Shown piece by piece: positions 1 through 6,309 of a stretch of 19,855 nucleotides of DNA (positions are counted from its first letter, which is position 1; each line of letters opens with the position of its first letter). The position numbers were made by a program, and so were the translations under genes. The DNA is from Sedimentisphaerales bacterium. GTDB taxonomy: Bacteria; Planctomycetota; Phycisphaerae; Sedimentisphaerales; Anaerobacaceae. The notes beneath the pieces are model-generated. The model had not been told where the DNA came from. It worked only from the letters and a program-made list of their open reading frames with translations, and ran no database searches. The stretch lies in NCBI GenBank assembly GCA_016933985.1, contig JAFGTU010000507.1, positions 1-19,855 of the forward strand, in the 5' to 3' direction.

Positions 1-762
1 GAGGATACTATAATTGACTGCTATTCGACTGTTAGCGTTGAGGGGACCACTGATTATATTGGTGGTCTGGTGGGAAAAAATTGGCGAGGAGCAATAAGCC
101 GCTGCTTTTCTACCGGGGACGTTTCGGGAGAGTGTGCAGTCGCAGTCGGCGGCATGGCTGGAATGAATGCTGGAATTACTGGAATGACTGAGATAATTGA
201 CTGCTATTCGACGGGCAGCGTTACCGGGTATCGTGGTGTGGGTGGGTTTGTAGGCGTGAATGGCGGCTATGACTTAGATGAAACGAGGTATGATGGTACG
301 ATAAACAACTCCTATTCAACAGGCAGGGTTTCGGGAGTTAGTGACGTTGGCGGCTTGGTAGGAGATCCCAACTTTGGCTGCGTTACATCATCGTTCTGGG
401 ATGTTTTGACTTCACAGCAATGGACCAGTGCAGGCGGAAGCGGCAAGACGACGTCAGAAATGAAGACTCAAGAAACGTTCACCTCTGCAACGTGGGATTT
501 TGTCGGGGAGACGGGCAATGGGACTGAGGATATTTGGACAATTGACCAGGGGGAGGATTATCCGCGGTTTGTGTGGGATGTGGTTCGAGGATTTGCGGGG
601 TGTGAGGTTGATTTTGGTGATTATTGTCTGCTTGCCGATTATTGGGCCGATGAGGATTGCGAAAGTTCCGGAGATTGCGGCGGGGTGGATGTAGATTTTT
701 CGGGGCGTATAGATTTCACGGATTTGCGGGCGCTGGCGAAGTATTGGCTTAGCGGATTTTAA
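1..762 (+). CDS. GLUG-repeat surface protein with dockerin-like C-terminus (5' truncated by window edge)
   Basis: The frame is open from the first base, so this is the C-terminal 253 residues of a longer protein. It holds four or so degenerate GLUG-type repeats of the form 'CYSTGxVxG...VGGLVG' (about residues 5-125). A linker typical of planctomycete GLUG proteins follows ('SSFWD..TS', 'AGGSGKTTSEM', 'DIWTIDQGEDYPRFVW', about 130-190). The last 50 residues form a dockerin-like duplicated module with two calcium-loop-like segments, 'VDFGDYCLLADYW' and 'VDFSGRIDFTDLRALAKYW'. Such proteins are exported and probably cell-surface associated; binding partners are unknown. There is no visible link to phosphate, and no clear terminator follows. 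The family call is good; the biological role is not known. Confidence 0.85.
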   Translation, partial: EDTIIDCYSTVSVEGTTDYIGGLVGKNWRGAISRCFSTGDVSGECAVAVGGMAGMNAGITGMTEIIDCYSTGSVTGYRGVGGFVGVNGGYDLDETRYDGTINNSYSTGRVSGVSDVGGLVGDPNFGCVTSSFWDVLTSQQWTSAGGSGKTTSEMKTQETFTSATWDFVGETGNGTEDIWTIDQGEDYPRFVWDVVRGFAGCEVDFGDYCLLADYWADEDCESSGDCGGVDVDFSGRIDFTDLRALAKYWLSGF

Positions 763-900
763 GGCCAGTTTGGGTCGTTACGGGGAGATTTGGTTGAGAT
801 TTGGCTGGTTTTGCGGGTGCTTATTTTGCGTTGTTAGGGTGGAGGCTGCGAGGGTTCTGGTGAGCACACTTAACGCCTATCTGAATAACTCTTTGTATAA

Positions 901-961
901 CGTCGCCGTGCCGGCGACGGCTAAACATTGCCCTGCCCACAGGCGGCAGGGCTAAACAATG
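901..961. repeat. Two hairpins, each followed by the same 12-nt flank
   Basis: Positions 901-908 pair perfectly with 912-919 (8 bp, 3-nt loop). Positions 930-937 pair with 945-952 (8 bp, 7-nt loop). Each hairpin is followed by nearly the same sequence, GGCTAAACATTG at 919-930 and GGCTAAACAATG at 950-961. The arrangement resembles a short interspersed palindromic element rather than a terminator, since no T-run follows on either strand. It lies in the 219-bp gap between the GLUG gene and the small minus-strand gene. Nothing else was recognised in that gap. Confidence 0.55.
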
Positions 962-981
962 ACGGTTATTCGGATAGTTTC

Positions 982-1167
982 TTAGCGGACATCAACGAAG
1001 CTTTGCTGAGGCACTTTTAGCAGGTTCGGCTGCTTTGCGCCGGCTCTTCGCGGTCTGCTCTTGCCGCGCCACAGACTCAGAATAGGCCGGACATAAGAGG
1101 AATATATGCGATAGACCAGGTAAAAGGCGCCGGCCGCAAGTGCTATGTTTTTCAGAACTTCGGTCAT
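982..1167 (-). CDS. Small membrane protein, 61 aa, unknown function; likely Pho-regulated
   Basis: The product has one predicted membrane segment near the N-terminus (about residues 7-21) and a basic C-terminal tail rich in Arg and Lys (about 35-50). I do not recognise a family. The gene is supported by a Shine-Dalgarno-like GAAAGG 8 nt before the ATG on the minus strand. A strong Pho-type direct-repeat promoter also points toward it (1298 down to 1245), which would give a leader of roughly 70 nt. The gene is divergent from phoB-phoR. The positive-inside pattern suggests the basic tail is cytoplasmic. It could still be a chance ORF, since small ORFs cannot be proven from one sequence. Confidence 0.5.
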   Translation of the reverse strand: MTEVLKNIALAAGAFYLVYRIYSSYVRPILSLWRGKSRPRRAGAKQPNLLKVPQQSFVDVR

Positions 1168-1244
1168 TATTTATGCCTTTCAAGTTTCTGTTTCAATCTT
1201 GTATTGACCAGCGACGAATCGAAAGAATCGGTCGCTCTATTTAA

Positions 1245-1298
1245 TACATAGTCCGGCCGGGTTCAGGCGTCGTTAGCATTATGTTAAAATTATGTTAG
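1245..1298 (-). promoter_or_regulatory. Pho-type promoter reading leftward (four 11-bp repeats plus -10)
   Basis: On the minus strand, four hexamers are spaced at exactly 11 bp: CTAACA (1298-1293), TTAACA (1287-1282), CTAACG (1276-1271) and TGAACC (1265-1260). A -10-like TATGTA lies at 1250-1245. The -10 starts 15 bp after the start of the last hexamer, as at the other Pho promoters in this window. The orientation fits the small minus-strand gene. PhoB bound here could also influence the divergent phoB promoter about 35 bp away. Confidence 0.7.
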
Positions 1299-1332
1299 CT
1301 TGGAAAAAGCACGACACGGCGTCAGGCTGCTC

Positions 1333-1361
1333 TTGACCGGCCTGCCGAGGGCATATATAAT
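1333..1361 (+). promoter_or_regulatory. sigma70-type promoter of phoB-phoR
   Basis: TTGACC (1333-1338) is followed after 17 bp by a perfect TATAAT (1356-1361). The expected start is near 1368, giving a leader of about 88 nt to the phoB ATG. This promoter lies downstream of the longest possible phoB reading-frame start (1300), which argues for the later ATG. No plus-strand Pho repeats are placed to act as its -35, so basal phoB expression looks independent of Pho activation. Confidence 0.65.
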
Positions 1362-1455
1362 CCTTGAGAATTCAGACGCCGCAAACGCGACCGGATACGG
1401 ACCGGCGGCGTGTGCCGAGACGACGTCCGGTTTGGTTTTCGAAGGGGCTGCTGTT

Positions 1456-2139
1456 ATGAGCAAGGCAAGAGTGCTCGTTGTCGATGACGAGGAGGATATA
1501 CGAGAGTTGGTTCAGTTGAACCTTGCGCCCGAGGGCTACGAAGTCCTGACTTGCGAGACGGGCGAGCGTGCTCTCGAGCTTGCCAGGAACAAGCTGCCGA
1601 ACCTGATTATCCTGGATTTGATGCTGCCCGGCATTGACGGGCTGGATGTCTGCAAGAAACTCAAGGCGGATGCCAAGACGAATTCGATCCCTATCCTTAT
1701 GCTCACGGCAAAGGCCGAGGAGGCGGACATCGTAATCGGGCTCGAGCTGGGGGCCGAGGACTACGTGACCAAGCCCTTCAGCGGCAAGGTCCTGGTTGCC
1801 CGTGTGCGAAGGATATTGCGCAGCGCGGCTCAGCCGATTGATGAGGCTAAGGTGATTCAGATCCAGGACCTGACCATCGACCCGGCGCGGCACGAGGTTT
1901 TGATTAAGAGCAAGGCCATCCAATTGACGCTCACCGAGTTTAACATTCTTCACACCCTGGCGCGGCGTCCCGGTCTTGTATTTACGCGATACCAGATTGT
2001 CGATTCACTGCACGGGGGCGATTACGTGGTTACAGACCGGGCCGTCGATGTGCAGATGGTTTCTCTGCGAAAGAAGCTTTGCGCTTACGGCAAATACATA
2101 GAAACGGTTCGCGGCGTTGGATACCGCTTCAAGGATTAG
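1456..2139 (+). CDS. phoB: Phosphate regulon response regulator PhoB (OmpR family)
   Basis: The 227-residue product has the standard length and two domains. The receiver domain (about 1-120) shows the acidic pair D10-D11, the phospho-acceptor D54 in 'ILDLMLPG', T84 and K106 in 'VTKPF'. The winged-helix DNA-binding domain (about 130-227) shows 'LTLTEFNILHTLARRPG', 'DRAVDVQMVSLRKKL' and the 'TVRGVGYRF' end. The chosen ATG has GGGG/GAAGG-like pairing 8 nt upstream and begins directly at the receiver domain. An in-frame start at 1300 would add 52 unrelated residues and lies before the predicted promoter. It is co-transcribed with phoR (4-nt gap). Its likely targets are the 11-bp-repeat promoters in this window. 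Confidence 0.93.
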   Translation: MSKARVLVVDDEEDIRELVQLNLAPEGYEVLTCETGERALELARNKLPNLIILDLMLPGIDGLDVCKKLKADAKTNSIPILMLTAKAEEADIVIGLELGAEDYVTKPFSGKVLVARVRRILRSAAQPIDEAKVIQIQDLTIDPARHEVLIKSKAIQLTLTEFNILHTLARRPGLVFTRYQIVDSLHGGDYVVTDRAVDVQMVSLRKKLCAYGKYIETVRGVGYRFKD

Positions 2140-2143
2140 AAAA

Positions 2144-3919
2144 ATGGTTAGAAGAAGACTTATATGGCAGTTATATCCTTATTTTCTGTCGGTGGCGATA
2201 GCGGTGCTGCTGGCGGTTGCGGTGATTTCCTCGTATTCCTTCAGGGCGTTTTACTACGAGCAGGTTCGGACAAGGCTTGACACGCTTGCGCGCGTTTTCG
2301 GCGAGCAGGCTGCGCCCATGATTCAGGCCGATCCGCCCGGTGTTGACAGGCTCTGCAAAAAGCTGGCGGACGTAAGCGATCGGCGGGCTCGTTTTACCGT
2401 TGTGCTTTCGAGCGGCAAAGTCGTCGGAGATTCCGATGAGGACCCGGCGATAATGGAGAACCACTCAGACCGGCCTGAGATAGCCGATGCCTTCAAATCA
2501 GGCTTCGGCTGGTCGCTGCGATTCAGCAACACTTTAGGCAAAAGCATGATGTACGTGGCTGTGCCCATTAAGAAGGACGGCGAAGCCGTCGCGGTGGCGA
2601 GGACTTCGGTTGCGGTAACGACAATCGGCGACGCCCTTGAGGGTATCTACGTGAAGATCCTCTGGGGCGGAGTTGTAGTGGCGCTGTGCATTGCGGTATT
2701 GAGCCTGGTGGTATCCCGCCGAATCAGCCGGCCTATCGTCCAAATGGAGGAGGTAGCAAAGCGTTTTGCCGCGGGCGAGCTTGATGTTCGCGTGCCTGTT
2801 TTCGGGCCGGTGGAGCTGGCGTCGCTGGCCCAGGCACTCAACGAAATGGCCGGCCAGCTTCACGAACGATTCCTCACTATTACAAAACAACGCAACGAGC
2901 TGGAGGCGGTGCTTACAAGCATGATCGAAGGCGTTATCGCGGTCGATGCGGATGGACGCATTCTCAGCGTCAACCACGCTGCTGCAGAGCTGCTGGGAAT
3001 AAACCCTTCCCTCACACAGGGGCGGACTGTAGAGGAGGCTGTCCGCGATGCCGACTTTCAAAGGTTTGTCGGTCGGACACTTGCCGGCATGGAGCCGACT
3101 GAGGAGGATATTTGTCTGCCAAGCGGACAGGGCCGATGCTTCCAATTGCACGGAGCGAGAATCGGCGGTTTCGACGGCGGCAAAACCGGGGCGGTTATTG
3201 TCATTCACGACGTTACGCAGATACGAAGGCTTGAGAACATTCGACGCGACTTTGTCGCGAACGTATCGCACGAGCTGCGAACGCCCGTGACGTCAATCCA
3301 GGGCTTTGCCGAGGCTCTTCTTGAAAAGGGAACGGAAAATCCCGAGCAGGTCGAGCGCTATCTCAAAATCATCGCGAAGCACTCCGACCGGCTCAACGCG
3401 ATTATCGAGGATCTGCTCAGCCTTTCGCGGCTGGAGGAGGACGCAGAAAGAAGGAGGATATCTCTCGAAGAAATCGACCTGGGGCCGATAATAGGCGCGG
3501 CAGTCGAATTGACACAAATCAAGGCGTCCGAGAAGAATATCGCCATAGCCCTAAACTGCAGCGAGCAGATAAAGGCCCGGGTCAACTCCGCCCTTCTCGA
3601 ACAGGCGGTTGTGAACCTTGTTGATAACGCAATCAAATACAGCAAACCGGACGGGAGCATTCGAATCGACGTCGAACAACAGGCGCACGAGATTGCCATT
3701 GCCGTTACAGACAACGGTTGCGGGATAGAGCGGAAGTACCTCAGCCGGCTTTTCGAGCGCTTCTACGTGGTCGATAAGGGGCGTAGCCGAAGTCTCGGCG
3801 GGACGGGCCTGGGGCTGGCGATTGTGAAGCATATTGCCCAGGTGCACAACGGCTCCGTAACGGTCCAGAGCACCCCCGGAAAGGGATCGACCTTCACCAT
3901 CCATCTGCCCGTCGCCTGA
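2144..3919 (+). CDS. phoR: Phosphate regulon sensor histidine kinase PhoR
   Basis: The 591-residue product is an inner-membrane sensor kinase, with these segments in order: TM1 (about 10-33), an extracytoplasmic domain of about 135 residues, TM2 (about 172-190), HAMP (about 191-245), PAS ('IEGVIAVDADGRILSVN', about 250-355), HisKA with H376 in 'VSHELRTP', and HATPase_c with N-box 'NLVDNAIKYSK', G1 'DNGCGI' and G2 'GGTGLGLAI'. The ATG at 2144 is preferred because AAGGA at 2131-2135, inside the end of phoB, lies 8 nt upstream; an in-frame alternative at 2117 overlaps phoB. The large sensor domain matches the long PhoR type of Gram-positives and planctomycetes rather than the short E. coli form. 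It is expected to phosphorylate PhoB and receive signals through PhoU and Pst. Confidence 0.92.
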   Translation: MVRRRLIWQLYPYFLSVAIAVLLAVAVISSYSFRAFYYEQVRTRLDTLARVFGEQAAPMIQADPPGVDRLCKKLADVSDRRARFTVVLSSGKVVGDSDEDPAIMENHSDRPEIADAFKSGFGWSLRFSNTLGKSMMYVAVPIKKDGEAVAVARTSVAVTTIGDALEGIYVKILWGGVVVALCIAVLSLVVSRRISRPIVQMEEVAKRFAAGELDVRVPVFGPVELASLAQALNEMAGQLHERFLTITKQRNELEAVLTSMIEGVIAVDADGRILSVNHAAAELLGINPSLTQGRTVEEAVRDADFQRFVGRTLAGMEPTEEDICLPSGQGRCFQLHGARIGGFDGGKTGAVIVIHDVTQIRRLENIRRDFVANVSHELRTPVTSIQGFAEALLEKGTENPEQVERYLKIIAKHSDRLNAIIEDLLSLSRLEEDAERRRISLEEIDLGPIIGAAVELTQIKASEKNIAIALNCSEQIKARVNSALLEQAVVNLVDNAIKYSKPDGSIRIDVEQQAHEIAIAVTDNGCGIERKYLSRLFERFYVVDKGRSRSLGGTGLGLAIVKHIAQVHNGSVTVQSTPGKGSTFTIHLPVA

Positions 3920-3947
3920 TGTTCGATGCCGGTTGTGTGGGAGAACT

Positions 3948-4001
3948 TTAATCAGATTCTCACAAAACCCTGACGCAAATCGAACAAGCGATTCATATAA
4001 A
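3948..4001 (+). promoter_or_regulatory. Pho-type promoter 1 of the phoR-porin intergenic region
   Basis: Hexamers TTAATC (3948), CTCACA (3959), CTGACG (3970) and CGAACA (3981) are 11 bp apart. TATAAA at 3996-4001 starts 15 bp after the start of the last one. The repeats are weaker than at pstS1, but the register is identical. Transcription would start near 4008. No good ORF starts in the next 180 bp, so it may feed the downstream leader and the 68-aa gene, or make an untranslated RNA. Confidence 0.55.
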
Positions 4002-4049
4002 AACGGGAGTAACTAATTTTTTCAGCATCTTCTATTTTCTTCCAATTGT

Positions 4050-4072
4050 TACCCCTGCGCAAGGCAGGGGTA
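4050..4072. repeat. 9-bp hairpin in the phoR-porin intergenic region
   Basis: Positions 4050-4058 pair with 4064-4072 around a 5-nt loop. The core CCCCTGC/GCAGGGG resembles the second hairpin at 930-952 (CCCTGCC/GGCAGGG). A weaker 5-bp hairpin (4075-4079 with 4086-4090) follows. There is no T-run, so it is not an obvious terminator. It would be the first structure in an RNA started at promoter 1. Confidence 0.45.
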
Positions 4073-4179
4073 CATTCAGTTCCGGCTGAAGTCTTTGGCG
4101 ACTTGCGTCCTGCATATAGAAGAGCTCTGACCTGGAGTGTTAGCCGGAATATTTCACCCGATGCCTGCCTGCTCCTGAA

Positions 4180-4233
4180 TTAATACATTTCTGACCTGGT
4201 TCTCACAAATTCCTAATACGGCGGCAGTACACT
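4180..4233 (+). promoter_or_regulatory. Pho-type promoter 2 of the phoR-porin intergenic region
   Basis: Hexamers TTAATA (4180), CTGACC (4191), CTCACA (4202) and CTAATA (4213) recur every 11 bp. A -10-like TACACT at 4228-4233 sits in the same 15-bp register. The -10 is weaker than the others. The expected start is near 4240, just before the long hairpin at 4276-4331 and about 155 bp before the 68-aa gene. Confidence 0.5.
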
Positions 4234-4239
4234 TAAAGC

Positions 4240-4325
4240 TGAAGCATGACACAGCGGGTTTGACGTGGGCATGCTCATCTCCAGGCTGGGTTTGGGTTAT
4301 CTGGAGCTGCCCAAACCCAGCTTTT
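4240..4325 (+). ncRNA. Candidate Pho-regulated small RNA or attenuated leader
   Basis: A perfect 12-bp inverted repeat (4285-4296 with 4310-4321, 13-nt loop) is followed directly by TTTT (4322-4325), the form of an intrinsic terminator. An outer 6-bp stem (4276-4281 with 4326-4331) can extend the structure. With promoter 2 predicted to start near 4240, the product would be a terminated RNA of about 85 nt. Partial read-through would make it the regulated leader of the 68-aa gene at 4395. Both readings are inferred from structure only. The T-run is short, so termination may be incomplete. Confidence 0.45.
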
Positions 4326-4394
4326 GAGATGAATGCGATAAGCTCGTCGCCAAAACTAAAAGGCCATTTACTAAAAAGACAGGATGGGTACACA

Positions 4395-4601
4395 ATGGAA
4401 CAAATATTCTTGGACGCGATTTTCTGGGTCGCCGTGGTGTACGTGGTTGGACATGTGCTTGAAATGACTCTTTCCCTCACACGAGTTGTCGCAGACAAGC
4501 CGCGCCACGAGCGACGGAAGGAGGATGCCGGCGAATTGTTTTCCGTCAGATGCAGTTTTGACAGGCTCCCCGAGCAGATCACTTCGAGCCAGACTGTATA
4601 A
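4395..4601 (+). CDS. Small membrane protein, 68 aa, unknown function
   Basis: The product has a hydrophobic segment at about residues 5-27, then a basic and charged stretch ('DKPRHERRKEDAGELF') and a polar tail. I do not recognise a family. The ATG is preceded by AGGA 10 nt upstream. A longer in-frame version from 4260 would have to be translated through the 12-bp terminator-like hairpin and is unlikely. It lies downstream of two Pho-type promoters and upstream of the porin promoter, so phosphate control is plausible. Like the 61-aa minus-strand product, it combines one membrane helix with a basic tail, although the two share no clear sequence identity. Confidence 0.45.
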   Translation: MEQIFLDAIFWVAVVYVVGHVLEMTLSLTRVVADKPRHERRKEDAGELFSVRCSFDRLPEQITSSQTV

Positions 4602-4720
4602 CCACCGGCGTGCTGACTAAAATGAGAGTCTATCCAGCAGGTTATTCCTATAAAGGCGAGCGGGCACATCCTCCGCTGGCCATTCTTCGTCCCCCACACG
4701 CCCTTGAACAGTACCCACAA

Positions 4721-4774
4721 ATAATCTATTTCTAACATAAGCCTGACAACTCTCTAACACGGGTAAGCTATAAA
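4721..4774 (+). promoter_or_regulatory. Pho-type promoter of the porin gene
   Basis: CTAACA (4732), CTGACA (4743) and CTAACA (4754) are spaced 11 bp apart, with a weaker fourth unit ATAATC at 4721. TATAAA at 4769-4774 starts 15 bp after the start of the last hexamer. The expected start is near 4781, giving a leader of about 74 nt to the porin ATG. The 120 bp before this site, after the 68-aa gene, hold only an unsupported 37-codon ORF. Confidence 0.72.
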
Positions 4775-4800
4775 AAGGTGGACACAGAATAAGCAACGCT

Positions 4801-4819
4801 CCCCGGGATTGACCCGGGG
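4801..4819 (+). other. GC-rich hairpin in porin 5' leader
   Basis: CCCCGGG (4801-4807) pairs with CCCGGGG (4813-4819) around a 5-nt loop, 35 nt before the porin start codon. No T-run follows. It falls inside the predicted leader, where it could stabilise the mRNA or modulate translation. Function is not shown. Confidence 0.4.
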
Positions 4820-4854
4820 CGAGTATAAGTAGGCACTTTTTTGGAGATGGAAAC

Positions 4855-6198
4855 ATGAAGAAAGGAGAAATTGGAAAAAGGACTGTGTTGACGGCTGTCG
4901 CAGTCGGGCTGCTGTTGCTGCTCTCGGCCGGCGCTGCTCGAGCCGACGAGCTGTCGGACCTCAAGCAGCAGATGGAGGCCACCACGAAGATGATGCAGGA
5001 GATGCAGGAGCGAATGGCCCAGCTCGAGGCCAGGCAGAAGCTCAAGGAGCAGTCGATGGCTGAGCAGATCGAGGCGGTCGTCAAGAAGACCGAAGAGATC
5101 GAAAAAGCTGCGCCGGCGGGTTTGCCTACCAGCGCAAGCTGGGTCGAGCGGATCAAGTGGTCCGGCGACTTGCGGTATCGTCACGAGAGCATCGACGAAG
5201 AGACCAGCGGCAGCGTGAGGTGGAAAGACGGGCGAAACCGCCATCGCATCCGCGCGCGTCTGATGCTGGAGGCCGTGGTTAACGATGAATGGGGGGTGGG
5301 CTTTAGGCTGGCCAGCGGCTCTGCCGACCCGACCTCGACCAACCAGACCCTCGACGACAGCTTCTCGAGCAAGGACATCTGGCTGGACCTAGCGTACTTC
5401 GACTACCATCCGGCGGCGGTCAAGGGTCTGAACGTCTATGGCGGTAAGATCAAGAATCCCTTCTATATGGTCGGCGGGAACCAGTTGATCTTCGACGGCG
5501 ACCTTAACCCGGAGGGTATTGCATTTACATGGGAGAAGGCTCTGAACGACCGCGACACGCTGCGTCTGGCCGGCGGGGGCTTCTGGGTCGATGAAGGCTC
5601 CGGCGGCACGACTGATCCTTCCTTGTTCGGCGGCCAGGCCATGATCACTCACACAATCGGCAATCCCGACAAGATTACTGCGGGAGTGAGCTACTATGAC
5701 TTCGGAGGAATACAGGGCTACGGCAGTCTGCCGGCCACGTGGGGCAGCAGCGGCTTTTTGGGCAACAGTAATTCGGGCGGCCTTTATACGAACGATTACG
5801 ACGTATTCGAGGTCTTCGGAGAGTACGCCACGAAGTGCGGCAGCACGCCGCTCAGCTTCTTTGGCAACTGGATCAAGAACGTGGCCGCAACCTCAAGCGA
5901 GGATACCGGCTGGCTGATCGGCGCGAAGATTAACAAGGTCAAAGACCCGGGAAGCTGGGAGGCATCGTACACGTACAGGGACATCCAGGCCGACGCGACG
6001 GTCGGGGCATTGAACGACTCCGACTTCATCGGCGGCGGCACGAACGGCAAGGGCCATACATTCGGCGCGACGTACCAGGTCTCGAAGAATGTCCAGGCCG
6101 CTGTTACGTACTTCCTCAACGAGGATAGGGCCAACACCGCGGGCAGGAGCTTCGATTACCACAGATTGCAGGCAGACCTGCTCTTCAAGTTCAAGTAG
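4855..6198 (+). CDS. Putative outer-membrane porin with N-terminal coiled coil
   Basis: The 447-residue product starts with a signal peptide (basic n-region, Leu-rich core, cleavage likely after A30 in 'AARA|DEL'). A Met/Gln/Glu-rich coiled coil (about 31-85) follows, then a long series of alternating beta strands rich in Gly and aromatic residues ('WSGDLRYRHES', 'NVYGGKIKNPFYM', 'ASYTYRDIQADATVG') ending 'LQADLLFKFK'. This fits the 'putative porin' barrels of Bacteroidetes/planctomycetes type. The ATG has GGAG upstream. With its own Pho-type promoter and pst genes downstream, it is probably the phosphate-uptake porin, in a role like that of OprP, but substrate selectivity is inferred only. 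The terminal residue is Lys, not the usual aromatic. Confidence 0.82.
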   Translation: MKKGEIGKRTVLTAVAVGLLLLLSAGAARADELSDLKQQMEATTKMMQEMQERMAQLEARQKLKEQSMAEQIEAVVKKTEEIEKAAPAGLPTSASWVERIKWSGDLRYRHESIDEETSGSVRWKDGRNRHRIRARLMLEAVVNDEWGVGFRLASGSADPTSTNQTLDDSFSSKDIWLDLAYFDYHPAAVKGLNVYGGKIKNPFYMVGGNQLIFDGDLNPEGIAFTWEKALNDRDTLRLAGGGFWVDEGSGGTTDPSLFGGQAMITHTIGNPDKITAGVSYYDFGGIQGYGSLPATWGSSGFLGNSNSGGLYTNDYDVFEVFGEYATKCGSTPLSFFGNWIKNVAATSSEDTGWLIGAKINKVKDPGSWEASYTYRDIQADATVGALNDSDFIGGGTNGKGHTFGATYQVSKNVQAAVTYFLNEDRANTAGRSFDYHRLQADLLFKFK

Positions 6199-6220
6199 AA
6201 TTTGCTAAATAAGAGGGGGG

Positions 6221-6274
6221 CCAACAGAACCCTAACAAGGCTCTAACGGCCCCCTAACATTAAAAACGTAATAT
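6221..6274 (+). promoter_or_regulatory. Pho-type promoter of the first pst operon
   Basis: This is the clearest copy of the motif. CCAACA (6221), CTAACA (6232), CTAACG (6243) and CTAACA (6254) lie exactly 11 bp apart, and TAATAT at 6269-6274 starts 15 bp after the start of the last hexamer. The expected start is near 6281, about 30 nt before the pstS1 ATG. No terminator is seen between the porin and this promoter, so read-through from the porin is possible. Confidence 0.8.
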
Positions 6275-6309
6275 ATGCAGTGTAGCAAAGTATTTAAGGA
6301 GACGCAAGA

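Noticed and set aside
770..955. 61-codon plus-strand frame after the GLUG gene
   Set aside because: It starts at TTG without a ribosome site and runs through both hairpin repeats; its C-terminal half is only the translated repeat.
1300..1455. N-terminal extension of phoB
   Set aside because: The added 52 residues resemble no receiver-domain start and would begin upstream of the TTGACC/TATAAT promoter. ATG 1456 has the ribosome site.
2534..3271. 245-codon minus-strand frame inside phoR
   Set aside because: It is a shadow of the phoR coding frame, which has clear PAS, HAMP and kinase motifs.
4127..4138. Additional Pho hexamer CTGACC followed by TGTTAG
   Set aside because: It is a single unit with no 11-bp neighbours and no -10 in the expected register.
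4622..4735. 37-codon ORF between the 68-aa gene and the porin promoter
   Set aside because: There is no ribosome site and no domain, and it ends inside the Pho repeats.
4154..4738. 194-codon open frame on the minus strand between phoR and the porin
   Set aside because: It has no recognisable domain, runs antisense across the Pho promoter at 4180-4233, the terminator-like hairpin and the 68-aa gene, and has Cys/Trp-rich, low-plausibility composition.
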